DNA of 15,119 bases, from NCBI GenBank assembly GCA_045648145.1, contig JAZRNK010000104.1, positions 1 to 15,119 on the forward strand. The letters run 5' to 3'. Shown one piece after another: positions 1 through 6,208 of the stretch. The notes under the pieces are model-generated. The model was given only the letters and a program-made list of their open reading frames with translations. It did no database searches and was not told the DNA's origin. Both the position numbers and the translations under genes were made by a program. The DNA is from UMGS172 sp045648145 (lineage in GTDB: Bacteria > Bacillota > Clostridia > Oscillospirales > Acutalibacteraceae). How positions within the stretch are numbered: position 1 is the first letter of the stretch; the number at the start of each line of letters is the position of its first letter.

Positions 1-119
1 ACCCTTGCGGTTGGATCCTGTTCGATTATTGCATCCAAAATTGCGTCAGAAACACTGTCACAAACCTTGTCGGGATGACCTTTAGTTACTGATTCTGATG
101 TAAATAAGTGTTTAGCCAT
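1..119 (-). CDS. metK: S-adenosylmethionine synthetase, N-terminal fragment
   Basis: This is the start of methionine adenosyltransferase, the cytoplasmic enzyme that makes SAM from methionine and ATP. Only 39 full codons lie in the window and the gene runs off its left edge. The visible N-terminus has the family hallmark FTSESVTKGHPDKVCD, which contains the conserved ATP-binding GHPDK segment, followed by SDAILDAIIEQDP. The ATG at 117-119 follows a purine-rich ribosome site (AAAGGAAA, about 124-131). The leader carries a SAM-I riboswitch and terminator, so the gene is probably switched off when its own product is abundant. The leader and the protein motif support each other, so the call is secure despite truncation. 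Confidence 0.97.
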   Translation of the reverse strand, partial: MAKHLFTSESVTKGHPDKVCDSVSDAILDAIIEQDPTAR

Positions 120-132
120 TTTTCATTTCCTT

Positions 133-171
133 TCAAAAAAAACAAAGCCTGCTTTAACCGAAAAAGCAGGC
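133..171 (-). terminator. Intrinsic terminator of the metK SAM riboswitch
   Basis: Read on the minus strand, GCCTGCTTT and AAAGCAGGC form a stem (147-171), followed by an almost unbroken U tract (133-146). It sits between the SAM aptamer and metK. Its 5' half includes a stretch (153-163) that is the exact complement of 186-196 in the 3' part of the aptamer. The terminator and an 11-bp antiterminator are therefore mutually exclusive. Expected behaviour is SAM bound, terminator on. Confidence 0.92.
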
Positions 172-178
172 AGATAAA

Positions 179-272
179 CCTCATCTTTCGGTTAAAAACC
201 GCTGGATTTAGCACCTTGAATAACAGGTTGCCGGGCGTCAACGGGCCAGTCCCTCAGCCACTCTAGATAAGG
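179..272 (-). promoter_or_regulatory. SAM-I (S-box) riboswitch upstream of metK
   Basis: On the minus strand the conserved S-box core is visible in order: CTTATC-AGAG, GGCTGAGGGA, GGCCC, TGACGCCCGGCAACC, a P3 hairpin, GGTGCTAAATCC, a P4 hairpin (CGGTT/AACCG) and GAAAGATGAGG. P1 pairs CCTTATC (266-272) with GATGAGG (179-185). The 3' arm of P4 plus the following GAAA (186-196) is perfectly complementary to the left arm of the downstream terminator, giving a clear antiterminator. It controls metK. Confidence 0.97.
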
Positions 273-293
273 ATATATTCAACTTACATAATA

Positions 294-321
294 ATTTTAT
301 CATAAACTGTCTAAAAGTCAA
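294..321 (-). promoter_or_regulatory. Sigma-A-like promoter for the SAM riboswitch/metK
   Basis: On the minus strand a -35 TTGACT (316-321) is followed after 16 bp by -10 TAAAAT (294-299). A TG precedes the -10 by one base (extended -10). Transcription would begin shortly upstream of the aptamer. The TGA stop of the upstream ribU gene (318-320) lies inside the -35 box. Confidence 0.75.
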
Positions 322-914
322 GTTTTATTTCCTTTAAGAATCGGTGAAAGCTTTTTATAACACAAAAAGCAGATTATTGCTGAAATTAACCCTTTTAGGA
401 AATTAAAAGGCAAATTAAAAATAATCAAAGCCTCAAATAAATTATCAACACTCGGTAAAAGTGCTGTATACATACCAATAATAGCATTCATAGGTAATCC
501 ATAAAACTCCGAATAAAAAGGATACATAATAAAATAGTTAGAAGGAATACTTATAACTGCCATAACAGCAGCGCCTATAACAGTGCCTAAAACAGCCGTT
601 TTAAAGTTTTTTTTGTTTTTGTATATAATTCCTGCAGTAAAAACAAAAATTGCACCTAAGGCAAAATTAGAAGCCTCACCCACACCTGCTGTTGTTGTAT
701 TAAATAAATGCAAGAGATTTTTAAACAAACAAACTGCAACACCGTATATCGGACCCAATGAAAAAGATGTTATAATTGCCGGTAATTCAGAAAAATCAAA
801 TTTTATAAAAGGCGGAATTATCATAGGTAATGGAAATTCCAAAAGCATTAATACGTAACCAAGCGTACTCATTACCGACACAACAACTATAGCTCTGACA
901 TTAATTTTTTTCAT
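318..914 (-). CDS. ribU: ECF transporter S component, riboflavin type (RibU-like)
   Basis: This is a 198-residue polytopic membrane protein of the ECF S-component type, which captures a vitamin and docks on a shared EcfAA'T energising module. About six hydrophobic segments are visible, beginning with one at residues 8-27. The stretches KFDFSELPA, LGPIYGVAV and FKNLLHLF are typical of clostridial RibU relatives, and the length is normal. The substrate is inferred mainly from the FMN riboswitch directly upstream, which in Firmicutes controls riboflavin synthesis or uptake. The ATG at 912-914 has a good ribosome site GAGGTG (921-926) that abuts the U tract of the riboswitch terminator. No ATPase or EcfT gene is visible nearby, as expected for group II ECF systems. 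Another flavin precursor as substrate cannot be excluded. Confidence 0.88.
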   Translation of the reverse strand: MKKINVRAIVVVSVMSTLGYVLMLLEFPLPMIIPPFIKFDFSELPAIITSFSLGPIYGVAVCLFKNLLHLFNTTTAGVGEASNFALGAIFVFTAGIIYKNKKNFKTAVLGTVIGAAVMAVISIPSNYFIMYPFYSEFYGLPMNAIIGMYTALLPSVDNLFEALIIFNLPFNFLKGLISAIICFLCYKKLSPILKGNKT

Positions 915-924
915 AATAACACCT

Positions 925-957
925 CAAAAACAAAAATTCCGCCCAAAAAGGACGGAA
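925..957 (-). terminator. Intrinsic terminator of the FMN riboswitch
   Basis: On the minus strand TTCCGTCC pairs with GGGCGGAA around a five-U loop (937-957, one G-U pair), followed by a U-rich run interrupted by one G (925-936). It lies between the FMN aptamer and ribU and ends at the ribU ribosome site. A candidate antiterminator pairs GACGG in the aptamer (plus-strand 1004-1008) with CCGTC of the left arm (951-955). That pairing is only 5 bp and not secure. Confidence 0.85.
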
Positions 958-980
958 AACATAAAAAGCACCTTTATGCT

Positions 981-1105
981 TTCTTCTTTCATCCGGACTG
1001 TAACCGTCGGCTTTGGAATTTCACCAAATCAACCAAAAAGGCTCGCGGGCTTAAGTTTTAAAACCTTACCGCCGGTGGGGACTTGCACCCCGCCCTGAAG
1101 AATAT
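981..1105 (-). promoter_or_regulatory. FMN riboswitch (RFN element) upstream of ribU
   Basis: The minus strand shows the RFN consensus in order: TTCTTCAGGGCGGGG, TGCAAGTCCCCACCGGCGGTA, a variable arm, AGCCCGCGAGCC, GGTGAAATTCC, AAAGCCGACGGTTACAGTCC and GGATGAAAGAAGAA. The ends pair as P1. An intrinsic terminator follows at 925-957, so FMN binding should stop transcription of the riboflavin transporter. A small extra hairpin (960-978) lies between aptamer and terminator. Confidence 0.97.
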
Positions 1106-1114
1106 TTTTTTATG

Positions 1115-1143
1115 ATTATATCACCATGACAAATATATGTCAA
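1115..1143 (-). promoter_or_regulatory. Consensus sigma-A promoter for FMN riboswitch/ribU
   Basis: On the minus strand TTGACA (1138-1143) and TATAAT (1115-1120) are both perfect consensus hexamers with the optimal 17-bp spacer. Transcription would start just before the FMN aptamer. The TGA stop of the upstream DUF1294 gene (1140-1142) is embedded in the -35 box. A promoter this strong fits a gene controlled mainly by riboswitch termination. Confidence 0.93.
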
Positions 1144-1409
1144 GATATCAAACTAAATACATAATAAACAATGACACATTGAATCGCAAAAATAAACGGT
1201 ATACCAAAAACAAAAGAAATCTTTTGCGTTTTATGTCTTATCAACTGCATAGTTAAGTACATAATGACACTGCCGCCAAGAATAGCAAAAACAAAAAGTG
1301 TTTTCTCGCTTACACGCCACTTACCCTTTATAGCGTTAAGTTTATCTATTACAGTAATTGAAAGTGATATAAAACTAATTACAAAAAAATATAATATAAT
1401 ATATTCCAA
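1140..1409 (-). CDS. DUF1294 small membrane protein
   Basis: This 89-residue protein is predicted to span the membrane about three times and matches the DUF1294 pattern: an early DK-NAIKGKWRVSE segment, then LFVFAILGGSVIMYLTMQLIRHKTQK. The conserved GG and RHKT motifs are about residues 50-64. DUF1294 proteins are widespread in bacteria and their function is unknown. The start is TTG at 1407-1409, chosen because AGGTGA (1416-1421) lies six bases upstream. No ATG is suitably placed. It is transcribed divergently from the cell-wall operon, from overlapping promoters. Its stop codon lies inside the -35 box of the ribU promoter and I see no terminator after it, so read-through into the FMN leader is likely. 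Confidence 0.85.
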   Translation of the reverse strand: MEYIILYFFVISFISLSITVIDKLNAIKGKWRVSEKTLFVFAILGGSVIMYLTMQLIRHKTQKISFVFGIPFIFAIQCVIVYYVFSLIS

Positions 1410-1415
1410 AATCTG

Positions 1416-1421
1416 TCACCT
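1416..1421 (-). promoter_or_regulatory. Ribosome site fixing the TTG start of DUF1294
   Basis: AGGTGA on the minus strand lies six bases from the TTG at 1407-1409. It is the only good ribosome site in the leader and decides the start codon. Confidence 0.75.
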
Positions 1422-1440
1422 AAAATAATGTAAATTATTG

Positions 1441-1469
1441 TTGTTATTTGTCCTAAATTATACTATAAT
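1441..1469 (+). promoter_or_regulatory. Promoter of the cell-wall hydrolase operon
   Basis: TTGTTA (1441-1446), a 17-bp spacer and a perfect TATAAT (1464-1469) give a plausible sigma-A promoter for the gene starting at 1506. A second TATAAT (1476-1481) lacks a -35 at the right distance. The promoter overlaps the divergent DUF1294 promoter: the two -10 boxes are separated by one base. Confidence 0.65.
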
Positions 1470-1485
1470 ACTAAATATAATACAA
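1457..1485 (-). promoter_or_regulatory. Promoter of DUF1294, divergent and overlapping
   Basis: On the minus strand TTGTAT (1480-1485, weak -35) is followed after 17 bp by TATAAT (1457-1462). It shares its core region with the plus-strand promoter at 1441-1469, so the two polymerases cannot bind at the same time. Confidence 0.55.
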
Positions 1486-1505
1486 GCAGGAATTGAGGTG
1501 TTACA

Positions 1506-2990
1506 ATGAACGATATGTTTTTTAATAAAAAAACAACTGTTCTTGTTGCCGCTATTATTGCTATAATTTATTCAGTATGCGCAATTATCTGTATGTTTGT
1601 TCGCTTTGACTATAAGAAAAAGCCCTCTGTTAACAGTAGTAATATCAGTAGTCTTCAATCGTCAGTTGGTACGTCAGACAAAAGTTCGCTCGTATCATCA
1701 ACCGAATCTATAACAAGTAGTACTTCTTCAGATATTTCGAGTTCTGAAAACGTGTCCATAGATACATCTTCTGTTACTAGTTCTGATATTACATCAACCA
1801 ACAGTTCATCTAATGTTTCTTCTGTCATTCAAAGTGTAACTTCATCGAACACATCTTCTCATGATAAACCGCCCGTCAGCAAAACGTTTACTTCGGCTCT
1901 TTGGTACGCTTTTTATGAGCTCGATTTCAGAGATTTAACCGAACAACAATTTAAAGAAAAGATAAACAAAATGTTTGACGATGCCGTAACCTTAAAAAGC
2001 GATGCGGTAATTTGTCACGTACGCTCGCACGCTGATGCGTTTTATTTTTCCGACTATTTTCCTATGAGCCAATACGTTACAGGTGAACAAGGCAAAAGGT
2101 CCGATTATGACCCACTAAAATATATGGTTGAGGCCGCACATTCAAGAGGGTTAAAGTTCCACGCCTGGATTAATCCTTACAGAGTGGCTACCTCTAACGA
2201 TTTAACTTTATTAGCCGACAGTAACCCTGCTAAAAAATGGTTGACAGATAATAATACAGAAAATGACCGAAACGTTATAATTTGGGGCAACGGTATTTAC
2301 TTTAATCCTGCCAGAACTGAAGTCCGCACCCTTGTGCTTAATGGTATCAGAGAAATTTTGAAAAATTATGACGTTGACGGCATACATATTGACGATTATT
2401 TTTATCCTGAAGTTCCTGCCATTGACGAAAGCTTTGACGGGGTTGAGTATAATGCGTCCGGCACCTCTTTATCTATTGAGGATTGGCGCCGCGCCAATGT
2501 TAATGCACTTGTGTCAAGTATATACAGTGCTGTCAAGCAATACCCAAAAGTTGTTTTCGGTGTAAGTCCTTCGTGCCATATTTCGACCGATAAAACCGAC
2601 AAAAACTACACAACACTTTTTGCCGATATTGCAAAGTGGATGAATTCTGACGGCTTTGTTGATTATATTGCTCCACAGTTATATTTTAGCTATGATTATC
2701 CCAAAGACGAGTTTAAGTATGATACGTTATTAAAGCAATGGTACAATATGCCGAGGAAGTCTTCTGTAAAGCTTTATATCGGTATTGCTGCTTATAAAAT
2801 GGACCCTGAGGAAGCAGATACTGATTCTTGGTTAACCGAGGACGATATTTTAGCAAAACAAACCATTGATGCTGAAAAAATTGGATGCGACGGTGTATTT
2901 ATATATAACTATTCATCCATTATGGATACACGACCATTAGCAACAAAACAACGTGAAAATCTTATTGAGGCTTTAAGCCGAATAAAGTAA
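1506..2990 (+). CDS. Membrane-anchored GHL10 glycoside hydrolase (DigH/YngK-like)
   Basis: This 494-residue surface protein has an uncleaved-looking signal anchor (residues about 10-33), a Ser/Thr-rich linker (about 41-122, TSS/SSN-type runs) and a GHL10 (DUF187) TIM-barrel domain (about 126-490). The barrel shows recognisable strands: ALWYAFYELDF, DAVICHVRSHADAFYFS, GLKFHAWINPYR, VDGIHIDDYFYP with the acidic pair D296/D297, VVFGVSPS, VDYIAPQLYFSY, KLYIGIAAYK and CDGVFIYNYSS. The family includes E. coli DigH (YddW), which cleaves glycan strands stripped of stem peptides, and B. subtilis YngK. The start ATG has GAGGTG (1495-1500) five bases upstream. The next gene follows after 13 bases and encodes an amidase, the enzyme type that produces denuded glycans. 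The glycosidase activity is inferred from the family; the exact bond cleaved is unknown. Confidence 0.88.
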   Translation: MNDMFFNKKTTVLVAAIIAIIYSVCAIICMFVRFDYKKKPSVNSSNISSLQSSVGTSDKSSLVSSTESITSSTSSDISSSENVSIDTSSVTSSDITSTNSSSNVSSVIQSVTSSNTSSHDKPPVSKTFTSALWYAFYELDFRDLTEQQFKEKINKMFDDAVTLKSDAVICHVRSHADAFYFSDYFPMSQYVTGEQGKRSDYDPLKYMVEAAHSRGLKFHAWINPYRVATSNDLTLLADSNPAKKWLTDNNTENDRNVIIWGNGIYFNPARTEVRTLVLNGIREILKNYDVDGIHIDDYFYPEVPAIDESFDGVEYNASGTSLSIEDWRRANVNALVSSIYSAVKQYPKVVFGVSPSCHISTDKTDKNYTTLFADIAKWMNSDGFVDYIAPQLYFSYDYPKDEFKYDTLLKQWYNMPRKSSVKLYIGIAAYKMDPEEADTDSWLTEDDILAKQTIDAEKIGCDGVFIYNYSSIMDTRPLATKQRENLIEALSRIK

Positions 2991-3003
2991 AGGATACTAA
3001 AAA

Positions 3004-6000
3004 ATGAACATTAATCCAGAATTTGAAAACGAGTTCGAGCCCGCAAACAGCAAAAAAATAGTTATAAATTACAAGCTTATCATTCCGATTTTGCTTGCGT
3101 TAACTGTTGTATTAATTGGTGCAGTTTTATTCTTTATAAAGGTACCTTTAGGAGATATCTTACCTGTTGGAAACAATAGCAGCCAAATCGTTTCAAGTAA
3201 TAATTCATCCAACAGTGATGAACAAAAGGGATATGATAAATCTAAAAAAATTATTCCCGAAACTTTACATGCTGCTACTATTGTGCCGATAGCAACTTCA
3301 TTTGACGGTGAGATTAATGTTACAGAAGCACAAAATCAACTAAAAATACAGATTGACGAGGCAACAAAAAGCAAATATGATGCAATAAACGTTATAATTT
3401 CATATAAAAATGGTCAAAAATTTGCGTCAGGTGGTGCAGATTTACTTGACTATGTTCACTCTTACTGTCACAAAAACGGTTTACAGGTAGTAACAACAAT
3501 AGATTTAAAGACGGTTGATAAATCCACAACATTAGAAAGCTTATTAAGTTTTTTATCAAGCGAAGAGCTTGTTACCAATACCGATATGGTGATATTTTCG
3601 GGATTTAATGAGGTAAGTACCGTTATCACCTCTGAAAATCTTATGAAAGAAATGTATGATGCGATTTATAATGTTAAACCGTCATTGTATACTGGTGTGT
3701 ATTATTCTAACTATTTCGCTGATAATGACAATTCATACTCTTTAATTGACGGCGCTATGAACTTCGAAAAATGGACTGTTGAAGGTTATTGCGATTTTGT
3801 TGTGACTTCAGTTCCCTATTCGACCTTACAGACCCCAGTAAGCTTTGAAAGCGTGTTAGATAAAATGCAGAAAAAATTTGGCGACAGTATAAATCTTTAT
3901 TGCGAAATCGCCTATTCAAAGCTTAATACAGATGAAAACTGGAAGCGTACAGACGAAATAGTTAAACAAACTGCTTTACTCGAAAATTACGGTTACGACG
4001 GCTTTATAATTGACAGACTGCAAAGCTTTATTAACGACACGTCTGAATCACGCACTGCTTTTGAAAAATATTTAACCGGTCTGTTTAATTCTAAATATAT
4101 TTTAACTGAGCTTACCTTTACAACACCTACCGATAAAACCTTCACAACATATGAAAGTAGTGTGCCTTTTAGAGGCGCTTCTGACCCTGAATTTTCTTTA
4201 AAGCTTAACGGTGAAGATGTTGAGCGTAATGAATTTGGATATTTTTCTATAACAAAGGATTTAAAAGTCGGAGATAACAAGTTCGTTTTTGAGCATAAAG
4301 GTGTTACTACCACCTATAACATCAAATACATAAAGCTTGTTATCAAAGGATACTCACCCGACGGAAAAATGACGGTTGAAAGCGGTTCAAGGATTACCGT
4401 CAATATTGTCGCTTTGTCAAAAAGCACCGTTACCGCAACTTTTAACGGTCAAACATACTCTACCGAGGAGTTTAAGATACTTGACGAAAACGGTGAGCCA
4501 ACCGGTGAATACAGTAATTATTACGCAAGGATCACTATGCCTACGGTAACGAAAAATACTGAACTCGGTAAAATAACTATAAAAGCTGTATCAGATTACG
4601 GCACAGAAACCGAAACGAGCGGTACTATAACAGTTAAAAAAGCAGAAACGACCTCTTCTGAGGTTGAATCTACCACCTCTTCTCAGGTTTCAAGCGTAAC
4701 CTCAAACAATTCTTCACTTGTGTCAAATACATCCTCTGAAAATTCATCAACCGAGTCATCTGACACAAGCTCGTCAACTACTTCTTCGCATATACCTTCT
4801 TCGTCTGAAACATCAACCTCCGACGTTACAAGCAGCGATTCTTCAACCACCTCTTCTGCTGACAGTAGTTCGTCAAACGTATCCTCCAACACTTCTTCGG
4901 TTGTTGTTTCAAGGCCTGTTGCTCCGTCATTACCGTTAGTTCCAAGCGGCGACTACGTAAACGTTGGTAATACAATGATAGCAGAGGTTGTAACCTTCCA
5001 AGCTGAAACCTTTAACATGGACGATTACAGTGATTATTCAAGACCTACTAACAACTATCTGCCAAAGGGTACTGTTGATTACTGTAAGAGCAGTAGCGAT
5101 TATTATGGTAGCTCTGAAATGAGGACCTTACGATACGGCAAAATGCTTTATACAACCCACAAAAACGTAAAAAACATTGCGATTTATAACGGCATTTTAC
5201 CCGACCACAACGAAATTGATGTTATCAATTTTACAAACGGCACTCGCCACACAGAGCTTGTACTTGATGTTTTGTGGAAGGCTCCTTTCAAGTTTGAACT
5301 TAAAGACCAAAAATATAAAAACGAAGGTCAGAACCGTGATTATACAGTAAGCTCAATAACATTCAGTTATATCGACATTACCTTCTGTTATACCACTTTG
5401 GTTGTTGGCGATATTGTAATTCCTGCAGATAATCCTATCTTCAAAAGTGCGGAATGGATCAAAAATGCCGGCGATTACACCTTAAGACTTCATCTTAAAA
5501 AGGTTGGCGCATTTTACGGTTGGAATGCTGAATATAATTCTAAAGGCCAATTAGTATTTTCATTCCTCAATCCCGCAAAAATTACCGCTGCGGAAAACAA
5601 CTACGGATACCGTCTTGACGGCATCGTAGTTGCCATTGACGTGGGTCACGGCGGTGAAGATCCAGGTGCACTTGGATCTAACAATAATTACACCGAATCT
5701 AAGTTGAATTTGATACTTGCCAACAAACTAAAAGCTGAGCTTGAGAGCATAGGTGCTACTGTAGTGATGACAAGATATAACAACGATGTGAATCCTACTG
5801 CAGACGATAGAATTTTAACGGTTAAAAACAGTAAAGCAGATTTTGCGATAGCAATACACAGAAACTCTTCAAGCAGTTCATCACCTCACGGCTTCCAAGC
5901 GTTCCATTTCAACGCCTATACCATTAATGCTACCAACTGTATTTTTAATGCAACCATGGAAAAAAATCTTTACGGTAATTCTAAATGGAATAAGACAAAT

Positions 6001-6174
6001 TGGCACGTGTTCTATACAAGCAGAACCTCTGATTGCCCTGTTGTATTAACAGAGTGTGGATTTGTTTCTAACGCATCTGAATACAAAAAGCTTATGGACG
6101 AAAGCTTTAACAATGAATGTGCAATCGCTTTAACACAAGGTATTGTTGATTATTTCGTTTCAATAAACAAATAA
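3004..6174 (+). CDS. Multidomain surface N-acetylmuramoyl-L-alanine amidase
   Basis: This 1056-residue membrane-anchored protein has several parts. A cytoplasmic tail (1-21) is followed by a transmembrane segment (about 23-46) and a TIM-barrel-like region (about 86-365) resembling the upstream GHL10 protein but lacking its acidic DD pair. Next come a beta domain with a KLNGEDVERNEFGYFS-type glucodextranase-B-like signature (about 368-440), a second beta domain (about 441-548) and a Ser/Thr linker (550-636). A beta-rich region of unknown family (about 640-870) precedes the C-terminal Amidase_3 domain (about 875-1056). The amidase zinc ligands are visible as H882 (DVGHGG), E898 (TESK) and H952 (AIHRN), with catalytic E1017 in LTECGFVSN, so it should be active. 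It cleaves the MurNAc-L-Ala bond of peptidoglycan outside the membrane. It follows the GHL10 gene by 13 bases with AAAGGA as ribosome site, so the two are surely co-transcribed. It is much longer than typical CwlC/CwlD amidases. A sporulation role is possible but not shown. Confidence 0.88.
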   Translation: MNINPEFENEFEPANSKKIVINYKLIIPILLALTVVLIGAVLFFIKVPLGDILPVGNNSSQIVSSNNSSNSDEQKGYDKSKKIIPETLHAATIVPIATSFDGEINVTEAQNQLKIQIDEATKSKYDAINVIISYKNGQKFASGGADLLDYVHSYCHKNGLQVVTTIDLKTVDKSTTLESLLSFLSSEELVTNTDMVIFSGFNEVSTVITSENLMKEMYDAIYNVKPSLYTGVYYSNYFADNDNSYSLIDGAMNFEKWTVEGYCDFVVTSVPYSTLQTPVSFESVLDKMQKKFGDSINLYCEIAYSKLNTDENWKRTDEIVKQTALLENYGYDGFIIDRLQSFINDTSESRTAFEKYLTGLFNSKYILTELTFTTPTDKTFTTYESSVPFRGASDPEFSLKLNGEDVERNEFGYFSITKDLKVGDNKFVFEHKGVTTTYNIKYIKLVIKGYSPDGKMTVESGSRITVNIVALSKSTVTATFNGQTYSTEEFKILDENGEPTGEYSNYYARITMPTVTKNTELGKITIKAVSDYGTETETSGTITVKKAETTSSEVESTTSSQVSSVTSNNSSLVSNTSSENSSTESSDTSSSTTSSHIPSSSETSTSDVTSSDSSTTSSADSSSSNVSSNTSSVVVSRPVAPSLPLVPSGDYVNVGNTMIAEVVTFQAETFNMDDYSDYSRPTNNYLPKGTVDYCKSSSDYYGSSEMRTLRYGKMLYTTHKNVKNIAIYNGILPDHNEIDVINFTNGTRHTELVLDVLWKAPFKFELKDQKYKNEGQNRDYTVSSITFSYIDITFCYTTLVVGDIVIPADNPIFKSAEWIKNAGDYTLRLHLKKVGAFYGWNAEYNSKGQLVFSFLNPAKITAAENNYGYRLDGIVVAIDVGHGGEDPGALGSNNNYTESKLNLILANKLKAELESIGATVVMTRYNNDVNPTADDRILTVKNSKADFAIAIHRNSSSSSSPHGFQAFHFNAYTINATNCIFNATMEKNLYGNSKWNKTNWHVFYTSRTSDCPVVLTECGFVSNASEYKKLMDESFNNECAIALTQGIVDYFVSINK

Positions 6175-6175
6175 C

Positions 6176-6207
6176 AAAAAAGCAGTAGATTTCTCTACTG
6201 CTTTTTT
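6176..6207. terminator. Bidirectional terminator between convergent genes
   Basis: A perfect 9-bp stem AGCAGTAGA/TCTACTGCT (6181-6202) with a TTTC loop is flanked by an A run on the left and a T run on the right. It therefore gives a U tract on both strands. It ends the plus-strand amidase operon and the minus-strand sipL, whose stop codon starts at 6209-6211, right beside it. Confidence 0.93.
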
Positions 6208-6208
6208 G

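Noticed and set aside
1476..1481. Second TATAAT as main promoter of the 1506 gene
   Set aside because: There is no acceptable -35 at 16-18 bp (ctaaat at 17). The TATAAT at 1464-1469 has a better partner.
4651..4913. Tandem DNA repeat or CRISPR-like array
   Set aside because: The region encodes a Ser/Thr-rich linker with mixed serine codons. There is no regular repeat unit or spacer.
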